A DNA stretch of 40,227 bases from Penium margaritaceum (taxonomy: Eukaryota > Streptophyta > Zygnematophyceae > Desmidiales > Peniaceae). Made by a program: the position numbers and the translations under genes. Each line of letters opens with the position of its first letter. The first letter of the stretch is position 1. The notes beneath the pieces are model-generated. The model was not told where the DNA came from and made no database searches. It saw only the letters and a program-made list of their open reading frames with translations. Below are positions 28,030-37,293 of this stretch, in pieces. The DNA lies in assembly GCA_023375785.1 (NCBI GenBank), contig SZWC01001580.1, positions 100,385 through 140,611 on the forward strand, written 5' to 3'.

Positions 28030-28409
28030 TAGGCATATGTCACTGACCATGACCAAAGAATTCAATATGGGTGGTCAACATTCACCAACCATAACACGAG
28101 TCACAAACGGTCAGAGGGGGAAACAATGGTCTGGGAATATCAGTTCTCAACTAGCAAGTACAACGACCTTCAATCAGTAGTAGCACGGTATGGCTACCAT
28201 GCACAATAACCGACAAAAGTAGGCATATGTCACTGACCATGACCAAAGAATTCAATATGGGTGGTCAACATTCACCAACCATAACACGAGTCACAAACGG
28301 TCAGAGGGGGAAACAATGGTCTGGGAATATCAGTTCTCAACTAGCAAGTACAACGACCTTCAATCAGTAGTAGCACGGTATGGCTACCATGCACAATAAC
28401 CGACAAAAG
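28030..28409. repeat. Tandem duplication of one C monomer (2 x 190 bp)
   Basis: 28030-28219 and 28220-28409 match throughout by eye. They share private variants: gaattcaatatggg (one t lost), gtcaacattcacc, gcacggtatggc and acaataaccgacaaaag. The enclosing interval (27838 to 29747, 1909 bp) also has an extra D-E-F, giving B-C-C-D-E-F-D'-E-F-A2. Confidence 0.9.
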
Positions 28410-29709
28410 TAGGCATATGTACTGCTTTTGACCAAAAAAATCCGCTGTGTGTGGTCAATGTTGACAACTCATAATACGAGTCACAAATGGTCAGAGGAGG
28501 AAAACAATGGTTTGCGAACACCAGGTTTCAACTAGCAAGCAAAAGGACCTTCAATAAGTTGTGGCACGGTGTGGATACCATGCACGATGACCAACCAAAG
28601 TAGGCATATGTCACTGACCATGAGCAAAGAATGTCACTATGTGTGGTAAACTTTGACAACTCATAACACGAGTAACAAATGGTCTGAGTGGAAGATAATG
28701 GTTTGTGAATAATAGATTTCGACTAGCAAGTAGAAATACCTTCCATATGTACTGGCACAGTGCTGCTACAATGCACAGTGACCATCCAAAGTATGCATAT
28801 GTCACTGACCATGACCAAGGAATTTCACTTCATGTGGTCAATGTTGACAACTCACAACACGAGTTACAGATAGTCAAAGGGGTAACAATGGGTTGGTAAT
28901 ACTAGATATCAACTAGAAAGCACAAAGACATTCAATACGTAGTGACATAGCCTGGTAACCATGTACAGTGACAAACCAAAGTAGGCATATGCCGCTAACC
29001 ATGACCAAACGAATTTCACAGTGTGTGGTCAACGTTGACAACTCATAATACGAGTCACAAATGGTCAGAGGGGGAAACTATGGCTTGGGAACACCAGGTA
29101 TCAACTAGCAAGTACAAGGACCTTCAATAAGTTGTGGCACAGTGTGGATACCATGCACGATGACCAACCAAAGTAGGCATATGTCACTTACCACGGCCAA
29201 ATAATGTGACTATGTGTGGTAAACGTTGACAACTCATAACACGAGTCACAAATGGTCAGAGTGGAAGAAGATCATTTGTGAATACTAGTTATTGACAAGC
29301 AAGTACAAAAACATTCAATATGTAGTGGCACGGTGTGGCTTCTCTGCACACTTACCAACCAAAGTATGCATATGTCACTGACCATGACCAGAGAATTTCG
29401 CTTCATGTGGTCAACGTTGACAACTCACAACACGAGTCACAGATAGTCAGAGGGGGGTAACAGTGGTTTGGGAAGACTAGCTATCAACTAGAAAGCACAA
29501 AGACCTTCAATACGTAGTGACACGGCGTGGTAACCATGGACAGTGACAAACCAAACTAGGAATATGTCACTTTCCATGACCAACGAAGTGCAATATGGGT
29601 GGTCAACGTTCACAACCCATAACACGAGTCAGAAATGGTCAGAGGGGGAAACAATGGGTTGGGAACACTAGTTATCAACTAGCAAGTACAAAGAACTTCA
29701 ACAAGTAGT

Positions 29710-30026
29710 GGCACAGTGTGGCTAGCATGCACAGTGACCAACCAAAGGATGCATACGTCACTCACTATGACCGAAGAAGTCCACTATGTGTGGTCAACAT
29801 TGACAACTCATAACACGAGTCACAAATGGTCAGAGGGGGAAACAATGGGCTGAGAACACTAGTTATCAACTAGCAAGTACAAAGACCTTCAACAAGTAGT
29901 GGCACAGTGTGGCTAGCATGCACAGTGACCAACCAAAGGATGCATACGTCACTCACTATGACCGAAGAAGTCCACTATGTGTGGTCAACATTGACAACTC
30001 ATAACACGAGTCACAAATGGTCAGAG
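29710..30026. repeat. One-monomer duplication making a B/A hybrid
   Basis: The landmark occurs at 29747 and again at 29938, only 191 bp apart. Both copies carry gtcactcactatgaccg. Between them a B head (gtcaacattgacaactc) is fused to an A body (gaaacaatgggctgag, ccttcaacaagtagtgg). Repeat identity extends over about 125 bp on either side. Confidence 0.87.
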
Positions 30027-32949
30027 GGAGAGACAATGGTTTGGGAACCCTATGTATCAACTAGAAAGGACAAAGAATTTCAATACATCGTGGCATGGTG
30101 TGGCTACTATGCACACCAATCAACCAAACTAGGCATATGTCACTGAACATGACCAAAGAATTTCAATATGGGTGGTCACCGTTCACCAACCATAACAAGA
30201 GTCACAAACGGTCAGAGGGGGAAACAAAGGTCTGGGAATATCAGTTATCACCTAGCAAGTACAATGACCTTCAATCAGTAGTAGCACGGTGTGGCTACCA
30301 TGCACGATGACCGGCCAAAGTAGGCATATGTACTGCTTTGACCAAAAACATCCGCTGTGTGTGGTCAACGTTGACAACTCATTATACGAGTCACAAATGG
30401 TAAGAGGGGGAAACAATGGTTTGGGAATACCAGGTATCAACTAGCAAGCACAAGGAACTTCAATACATTGTGGCACGGTGTGGATACCATGCACGACAAC
30501 CAACCAAAGTAGGCATATGTCACTGACCATGACCAAAGAATGTCACTATGTTTGGTAAAATTTGACAAATCATAACACGAGTAAAAAATGGTCATAGTGC
30601 AAGATAATGGTTTGTGAATAATAGTTTTTGACTAGCAAGTACAAATACCTTCCATATGTAGTGGCACAGTGTGGCTACAATGCACAGTGACAGTCCAAAG
30701 TATGCATATGTCACAGACCATGACCAAATAATTTCACTTCATGTGGTCAATGTTGACAAGTCTCAACACGAGTCACAGATAGTCAGAGGGGGTAACAATG
30801 GTTTGGGAAGACTAGCTATCAACTAGAAAGCACAAAGACCTTCAATACATAGTGACACAACGTGGTAACCATGTACAGTGACAAACCAAAGTAGGCATAT
30901 GTCACTAACCATGACCAAAAGAATTTCACAATGTGTGGCCAACGTTGAAAACTCATAACACGAGTCTAAAATGGTCAGAGGGGGAAACAATTGGTTGGGA
31001 ACACTAATTATCAACTAGAAACTACAAAGAACTTCAACAAGTAGTGGCACAGTGTGGCTAGCGTACACAGTGACCAACCAAAGGATCATACGTCACTGAC
31101 TATATCCGAAGATGTCCACTATGTGTGGTCAACATTGACAATTCATAACACGAGATACAAATGGTCAGAGGGAGAGACAATGGTTTGGGAACTCTATGCA
31201 CCGACTCGAAAGGACAAAGAACTTCAATTCTTAGTGGCACGGTGTGGCTACGATGCACACCAAACAACCACACTAGGCATATGTCACTGACCATGACCAA
31301 AGAATTTCAATATGGGTGGTCAATGTTCACCAACCATAACACGAGTCACAAACAGTCAGAAGGGGGAAACAATGGTCTAGGAATATCAGTTTTCAACTAG
31401 CAAGTACAACGACCTTCAATCAGTAGTAGCACGGTGTGGCTACCATGCACGATGACCGACCAAAGTAGGCATATGTACTACCTTTGACCAAAGAAATCCG
31501 ATGTGTGTGGTCAACGTTGACAAGTCATAGTAGGAGTCACAAATGGCACAGGGGGAAACAATGGTTTGGGAACACCAGGTATCAACTAGCAAGCACAAGG
31601 ACCTTCAATAAGTTGTGGTACGGTGTGGATACCATGTATGATGACAAACCAAAGTAAGCATATGTCACTGACCATGACCAAAGAATGTCACTATGTGTGG
31701 TAAACTTTGACAACTCATCACACAAGTCACAAATGGTCATGGTGGCAGATAGTGGTTTGTGAATACTAGTTATCGACTATCAAGTACAAACACCTTCAAT
31801 ATGTAGTGGCACAGTGGGGCAACAATGCACAGTGACCAACCAAAGTATGCATATGTCACTGACCATGACCAAAGAATTTCATTTCATGTGGTCAATGTTG
31901 ACAACTTGCAACACGAGTCACAGATAGTCAGAGGGGGAAACAATCGTTTGGGAAGACTAGATATCAACTAGAAAGCACAAAGACCTTCAATATGTAGTGA
32001 TACGGCGTGGTAACCATGTACAGTGACAGACTAAAGTAGGCATATGTCACTTACCATGACCAAACGAATTTCACAGTGTGTGGTCAACGTTGAAAACTCA
32101 TAACATGAGTCACGAATGGTCAGAGGGGGAAACAATGGGCTGAGAACACTAGTTATCAACTAGCAAGTACAAAGACCTTCAACAAGTAGTGGCACGGTGT
32201 GGCTAGCATGCACAGTGACCAACCAAAGGATGCATACGTCACTGACTATGACCGAAGAAGTCCACTATGCGTGGTCAACATTGACAACTCATAACATGAG
32301 TCACAAATGGTCAGAGGGAGAGACAATGGTTTGGGAACCCTATGTATTGACTAGAAAGGACAAAGAACTTCAATACAAAGTGGCACGGTGTGGCTACTAT
32401 GCATACCAAACAACCAACCTAGGCATATGTCACTGACCTTGACCAAAGAATTTCAATATGGGTGGTCAACTTTCACCAAGCATAACACGAGTCACAAACG
32501 GTCAGAGGGGGAAACAATGGTTTGGGAATATCAGTTCTCAACTAGCAAGTACAACGACCTTCAATCAATAGTAGCACGGTGTGGCTACCATGCAAAATGA
32601 CCAACCAAAGTAGGCATATGTACTGCCTTTGACCAAAGAAATCCGCTGTGTGTGGTCAATGTTGACAACTCATAATACGAGTCACAAATGGTCAGAGGGA
32701 GAAACAATGGTTTGGGAACACCAGGTATCAACTAGCAAGCACAAGGACCTTCAATAAGTTGTGGCATGGTGTGGATACCATGCACGATGACCAACCAAAG
32801 TAGGCATATGTCACTTACCACGACCAAATAATGTCACTATGTGTGGTAAGGTTTGAAAAATCATAACACGAGTCACAAATGGTGAGAGTGGAAGATAATG
32901 GTTTGTGAATACTAGTTATTGACTAGCAAGTACAAATACCTTCAATATG

Positions 32950-33030
32950 TAGTGGCACAGTGTGGCTACAGTGCACAGTACATGCATATGGATACCATGC
33001 CGTGTGGATACCATGCACGATGACCAACCA
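32950..33030. repeat. E/D hybrid with short extra segment (~45 bp)
   Basis: An E monomer (gcacagtgtggctac) runs into a scrambled stretch (acatgcatatggatacc, ccatgccgtgtggatacc), then D sequence (gcacgatgaccaacc), then back to an E tail (agtatgcatatgtc). The HOR is about 40 bp long (1187 spacing). A related junction lies one HOR further on. Confidence 0.8.
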
Positions 33031-34140
33031 AAGTATGCATATGTCGCTGACCATGACGAAAGAATGTCACTTCATGTGATCAACGTTGACAACTCTCAAC
33101 ATGAGTCACAAATAGTCAGATGGGGTAAGAATGGTTTGGGAAGACTAGCTTTCAACTAGAAAGCAGAAAGACCTTCAATACGTAGTGACATGATGTGGTA
33201 ACCATGTACAGTGACAAACCAAACTAGGCATATGTCACTGACCATGACCAAAGAATTTCAATATGGGTGGTCAACTTTCACAACCCATAACAGGAGTCAC
33301 AAATGGTCAGAGGGAGAAAGAATGGGTTGGGAATACTAGTTTTCAACTAGCAAGTACAAAGACCTTCAACACGTAGTGGCACGGTGTGGCTAGCGTGCAC
33401 AGTGACCAACCAAAAGATGCATACGTCACTGACTATGACCGAAGAAGTCCACTATATGTGGTCAACATTGACAACTCATAACACGAGTCAAAAATGGTCA
33501 GAGGGAGAGACAATGGTTTGGGAACCCTATGTATCGACTAGAAAGGACAAAAAACTTCAATACGTAGTGGCACGGTGTGGCTGCTATGCACACCAAACAA
33601 CCGAACCAGGCATATGTCACTGACCATGAAGAACGAATTTAAATATGGGTGGTCAATGTTCACCAATTATAGCACGAGGCACAAGCAGTCAGAGCGGGAA
33701 ACAATGGTCTCGGAATATCAGTTATCAACTAGCAAGTACAATGACCTTCAATCATTAGTAGTACGGTGTGGCTACCATGCACATTGACCGACCAAAGTAG
33801 GTATATGTACTGCCTTTGACCAAAGAAATCCGCTGTGTGTGGTCAATGTTGACAACTCATAATACGAGTCACAAATTGTCAGAGGGAGAAACAATGGTTT
33901 GGCAACACCAGGTATCAACTAGCAAGCACAAGGACCTTCAATAAGTTGTGGCACGGTATGGATACCATGCACGATGACTAACCAAAATAGGCATATGTCA
34001 CTTACCACGACCAAATAATGTCACTATGTGTGGTAAGCTTTGACAACTCATAACACGAGTCACAAATGGTCAGAGTGAAAGATAATGGTTTGTGAATACT
34101 AGTTATTGACTAGCAAGTACAAATACCTTCAATATGTAGT

Positions 34141-34200
34141 GGCACAGTGTACCATGCGGTGTGGATACCATGCACGATGACCAACCAAAGTATGCATATG
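34141..34200. repeat. Second E/D hybrid junction in the distal HOR
   Basis: The sequence gcacagtgtaccatgcggtg, then gtggataccatgcacgatg, then agtatgcatatgtcac, repeats the E-to-D-to-E switch seen about 1.16 kb upstream with a shorter insert. This suggests that one event was copied between neighbouring HORs near the array edge. Confidence 0.8.
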
Positions 34201-34993
34201 TCACTGACCATGACCAAAGAATTTCACTTCATGTGATCAACGTTGACAACTCACAACATGAGTCACAGATAGTCAGATGGGGTAACAATGGTTTTGGGAA
34301 GACTAGCTATCAACTAGAAAGAAGAAAGACCTTCAATACGTAGTGCCATGGCCTGGTAACCATGTACCGTGACAAACCAAACTAGGCATATGTCACTGAC
34401 CATGACCAAAGAATTTGAATATGGGTGGTCAACATTCACAACCCATAACAGGAGTCACAAATGGTCAGAGGGAGAAAGAATGGGTTGGGAATACTAGTTA
34501 TCAATTTGCAAGTACAAAGACCTTCAACACGTAGTGGCACGGTGTGGATAGCGTGCAGAGTGACCAACCAAAGGATGCATACGTCACTGACTATGACCGA
34601 AGAAGTCCACTATATGTGGTCAACATTGACATCTCATAACACGAGTCACAAATGGTTAGAGGGAGAGACAATGGTTTGGGAACCCTATGTATCGACTAGA
34701 AAGGACAAATAACTTCAATACGTAGTGGCACGGTGTGGCTGCTATGCACACCAAATAACCAAACCAGGCATATGTCACTGACCATGACCAAAGAATTTCA
34801 ATATGGGTGGTCAATGTTCACCAATCATAGCACGAGTCACATGCAGTCAGAGCGGGAAACAATGGTCTGGGAATATCAGTTATCAACTAGCAGGTACAAC
34901 GACCTTCAATCATTAGTAGCACGGTGTGGCTACCATGCACACTGACCGACCAAAGTGGGCATATGTACTCCCTTTGACCAAAGAAATTCGCTA

Positions 34994-35015
34994 TGTGTGG
35001 TCAATGTTGACAACT
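34994..35015. repeat. Truncated last D monomer at the array edge
   Basis: After a C tail (gaaattcgc) a D head (tgtgtggtcaatgttgacaa) begins and stops after 22 bp. The expected continuation cataatacgag is replaced by aagggtgttcgc. No satellite sequence is seen to the right of this point. Confidence 0.9.
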
Positions 35016-35030
35016 AAGGGTGTTCGCAAG
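35015..35030. mobile_element. Probable hAT terminal inverted repeat at the satellite junction
   Basis: The sequence TAAGGGTGTTCGCAAG begins exactly where the satellite stops. Many hAT elements have short terminal repeats starting with a C/T-A-(G)-GGG-type string, so the position and sequence fit an element end. The matching inverted copy was not found in the window, and the 8-bp target duplication expected for hAT insertion cannot be tested because only one side is visible. The assignment is inference. Confidence 0.45.
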
Positions 35031-35150
35031 TCCAGACTCTCGAGTCTGGGCTTAGACTTGGACTTGAGAGTCCGAGTCAGGACCCAGACTTGGACTTGCG
35101 AGTCTGGGACCAGACTCGCGAGTCCGTTGACTCGCGAGTCCACAGTGTGC
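35027..35150. repeat. GACTC/GAGTC inverted-motif block (possible hAT subterminal repeats)
   Basis: This stretch is dense in GACTC and its complement GAGTC in varied spacings. ccagactc / gagtctgg form an 8-bp inverted repeat around tc at 35032-35049. The perfect 12-bp palindrome GACTCGCGAGTC occurs at 35113-35124 and 35129-35140, and again at 37073-37084 inside the transposon region. Clustered short subterminal motifs are a known feature of hAT ends, where transposase binds. The alternating motifs give open frames on both strands, which I regard as artefacts. Confidence 0.6.
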
Positions 35151-35370
35151 GGACTCTCGATTCCACCATATCTGGACTCTCGATTCCACCATATCTGGAC
35201 TCTCGAGTCCACCCTTTCTGGACTCTCGAGTCCACCCTTTCTGGACTCTCGAGTCCACCCTTTCTGGAGTCTCGAGTCCACCATGTCTTGACTCCCGAGT
35301 CCACCATATTTCAACTTCGAGTCCACCATTTCTTGAATCTCAATTCTCGAGTCCACACATGAGGACTCAT
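35151..35370. repeat. 23-bp minisatellite, about nine units
   Basis: The unit is close to ggactctcgagtccaccctt plus tct. Units start at 35151, 35174, 35197, 35220, 35243, 35266, 35289 and about 35312, then degenerate toward 35370. Each carries the inverted pair GGACTC/GAGTCC around tc, so the unit probably grew out of the adjacent GACTC block. The early units have cgattcc and catatct, the middle ones cgagtcc and cctttct. Confidence 0.9.
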
Positions 35371-35865
35371 GATCCCCCCTGGGTCACCCATGTGTAAGGC
35401 ATTTCATTTTCACATACACTACATTCATCCACTACACCTGTATGTATTGCCTGGGTATACATTTTAACAATTGTCTTTGTGTGAGGCATTTCATTTTCAC
35501 ACACACTACATTCGTCTACTACATCTATATATATTGCCCGAGTTTCGTATCTGTGTCCTGAAAGTAGTTCTTATGCTACAACAGTCTTTTTTTGTGTTAC
35601 AGAATTCATGCCCTTAGAAAAATGAATGTGCCAAATACAATCGTTTGTGAACTTGAATCACAGATTCACTTCATGGGATGGTTCTACTAAGATTCTTTCA
35701 TGAAACATATCATGTTACTAACATGCCTTGAGTTCCAAAAACTCAACACAGTCAAGAGTCACACATGCTCAAAATGATGGAACTCATAAGAAAAAACAAT
35801 TGGTTTTACGCAATGATTTGAAAGATACAGCAATGTGAACGCATTACAAGACAATGCTATGAAAC
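35371..35865. other. Non-coding stretch 3' of the minus-strand transposase
   Basis: No convincing coding frame is present. Base composition is A/T-richer than on either side. It contains an 87-bp tandem duplication (separate entry) and otherwise unrecognised sequence. By position it would be the 3' untranslated region and element interior downstream of the minus-strand hAT gene. Confidence 0.6.
35391..35543. repeat. 87-bp-period tandem duplication, two copies
   Basis: aggcatttcattttcacata at 35397 and aggcatttcattttcacaca at 35484 begin two similar segments. Both continue with cactacattc, ctacta or ccacta, and tattgcc. The offset is 87 bp and several substitutions separate the copies. Confidence 0.85.
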
Positions 35866-36288
35866 CTAGGCTATCTCCTGTACATCGTCGTCATCTCCTC
35901 CACTTGTACCAAAATCTGCCGGCACGTCATAGTCTTCCTCTGCTTCCTCCAGAGCATCAGCCTCCTCAACAGCATCTGCAGCTGCATCACTATCCTCTGA
36001 ACTTTCAGAGGAGGCATCATCCCCACCCCCTCCTTCACCCCCTTCGTCTTCATCGTCGTCCGAGTTGTCGCAGGCAGCCATGAGCAAACCTGTTGACTGG
36101 GCCTTTGCGGCCTTCCTTGCAGCTCTCCGAGCTGCCTTCTCCTTGTTCTCAATCTCCACCAGCTCGGGTGCTACCTCTCCTGATGGGTGCACGGGGAAGT
36201 CCTTCAGTGCGGGATCATTGATCCACGTCTTGAGGCACAGGAGGTCCTGTACAGTGATCTGATGAAGAGAGTGGCGAAAGTCTGTCAC
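35866..36288 (-). pseudogene. hAT transposase C-terminus: end of dimerisation domain and acidic tail
   Basis: The frame is open from the N at 36289 to a TAG at 35866-35868, about 140 codons. It begins inside the hAT C-terminal dimerisation domain (RHSLHQITVQDLLCLKTWIN), then has a Lys/Arg/Ala-rich helix-like stretch (KEKAARRAARKAAKAQ), an Asp/Glu/Gly-rich tail (DNSDDDEDEGGEGGGGDD) and a long acidic terminus ending DVQEIA. This is the natural end of the minus-strand transposase. The first two thirds duplicate sequence just across the N (36290-36572) with six base differences. So it is either the same gene end assembled twice from two haplotypes, or a genuine partial tandem copy. It has no start of its own. 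Confidence 0.8.
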
Positions 36289-36572
36289 NCAGAGGAGGCA
36301 TCATCCCCACCCCCTCCTTCACCCCCTTCGTCTTCATCGTCGTCCGAGTTGTCGCAGGCAGCCATGAGCAAACCTGTTGATTGGGCCTTTGCGGCCTTCC
36401 TTGCAGCTCTCCGAGCTGCCTTCTCCTTGTTCTCAATCTCCACCAGCTCGGGTGCTACCTCTCCTGATGGGTGCACGGGGAAGTCCTTCAGTGCGGGATC
36501 ATTGATCCACGTCTTGAGGCACATGAGACCCTGTACAGTGATCGGATGAAGAGAGTGGCAAAAGTCTGTCAC
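36006..36572. repeat. 283-bp direct near-repeat flanking a single N (likely assembly join)
   Basis: 36006-36288 and 36290-36572 align without gaps and differ at six bases by my count (for example gactggg/gattggg, caggaggtcc/catgagaccc, gatctg/gatcgg, ggcgaaa/ggcaaaa). The only undetermined base of the window, at 36289, lies exactly between them. Two overlapping contig ends from different haplotypes or paralogues, scaffolded without merging, would produce this pattern. Confidence 0.85.
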
Positions 36573-37072
36573 GACCCTGCCACCAAGAGAGAACATTCTC
36601 TCTGATGGCGTGCTAGTTGCAGGCACCGCCAGCACATCTAGCGCCAGCAGTGCAAATGTCGGGTACCGCTCACAGTTCCCCTTGTAGAACTTGAGCACAT
36701 TCAGCCGGCGTACACCGCGTGCGTTCTTCTTGTAGGCGTCTACCTCTTGCTCGACTGAGTCTGGCGCCACTACAACCTGCTCCTCTTCGGTTTCCTCAAA
36801 CAGGTCATCCATGGTGTCAGCAAGTGTAGCCTCCACCATGGATGTCTTCTTCTTTTGAGTCTGGCGTCCGCGCTTGGCCTCTGTGGCTGGCCCACTCAGC
36901 TGCACCGTCGGTGACTGACTGGCAGCTGGCGGACCGCTAGAGTCGACCATCTCATCATCAACCTCTGCGCCTGATGCCTCTGCTGCAGCTGCTGCTGCTG
37001 CCGCTGCTGCGAAGGGTGAAACCATTCTTCGGGGCACCGCGGGACAGAATCGCGAGTCTGAGTCTTTCCCAG

Positions 37073-37084
37073 GACTCGCGAGTC
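37073..37084. repeat. GACTCGCGAGTC palindrome inside the transposon region
   Basis: This is an exact 12-bp palindrome, identical to the two copies at 35113 and 35129. Further GAGTC/GACTC motifs surround it (cgcgagtctgagtc at about 37051, tggactcgtcc at about 37098). It may mark the subterminal part of an element end lying between the two transposase genes. Confidence 0.7.
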
Positions 37085-37136
37085 CGATTCCGAGGCGTGG
37101 ACTCGTCCCGGAATCGTGAGGCCTCTCTGCTGGGGA

Positions 37137-37148
37137 GGGGGGGGGGGG
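37137..37148. repeat. G12 homopolymer
   Basis: Twelve consecutive G on the plus strand, preceded by gggga. On the minus strand it gives the proline run in the doubtful 5' part of the hAT frame. The run length may be misread, so the frame across it is not trustworthy. Confidence 0.85.
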
Positions 37149-37293
37149 AGAAAATGCGAGCAAGACCGGGTCAACACCTACCGAGAACAAAAACTGTGGA
37201 GGCCCCATACGCCCTTTGGCGGCCACATTGAGACTGCCATCTCGATGGCCATATGCACAATACACAAAACGTGGCCTATCGAGGTGGCAGGCG

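Larger units (their letters stand above)
1..35015. repeat. Satellite array, ~191-bp monomer in a six-monomer higher-order repeat (~1146 bp)
   Basis: The whole stretch is one head-to-tail tandem array; by length it holds about 184 monomers. Landmarks such as gtggtcaacgttgac, cacgagtcacaaatggtcag and tcactgaccatgaccaaag recur about every 191 bp. Six diverged monomer types follow in the order A-B-C-D-E-F. The A/B landmark ggatgcatacgtcac (or a close variant) lies at 181, 1319, 2655, 3802, 4949, 6290, 7819, 9728, 10875, 12022, 13166, 14279, 15425, 16574, 17722, 18856, 20005, 20975, 22117, 23261, 24785, 26692, 27838, 29747, 29938, 31083, 32228, 33415 and 34573. All monomers share one orientation. 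No gene, tRNA, rRNA or inserted mobile element was seen inside. Open frames of 60-100 codons recur with the HOR and end at fixed stops, so they are not annotated. A monomer near nucleosome-plus-linker length with HOR organisation is typical of centromeric or pericentromeric satellites; that function is inferred. Confidence 0.97.

Noticed and set aside
1670..34945. Dozens of 60-99-codon open frames on both strands with similar protein sequences (for example the MWLLCTPNNQTRHMSLTMTKE type)
   Set aside because: They recur with the HOR, end at fixed repeat-borne stops, and are broken by indels in neighbouring copies. The ~191-bp period is not a multiple of three, so no frame crosses several monomers. 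They are shadows of the satellite.
1..35015. CRISPR-like array
   Set aside because: The repeat unit is ~191 bp and contiguous, with no unique spacers of uniform length. The setting is eukaryotic.
1..35015. Ribosomal DNA intergenic-spacer subrepeats
   Set aside because: No rRNA sequence flanks the array in the window, and a six-type HOR over 35 kb is not typical of spacer subrepeats. Not excluded for DNA outside the window.
1..35015. CENP-B box in the monomer
   Set aside because: I looked for the TTCG....A..CGGG pattern and its complement in the consensus of all six types and saw none.
34926..35362. Open frames of 68-121 codons on both strands across the GACTC block
   Set aside because: They come from the 23-bp minisatellite and alternating GACTC/GAGTC words, giving repetitive Ser/Arg/Leu strings in several frames on both strands. 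There is no domain or coding signature.
37012..37018. Second hAT terminus at AAGGGTG
   Set aside because: Only seven bases match the junction terminus, and the string falls within the likely coding MVSPF segment of the minus-strand transposase.
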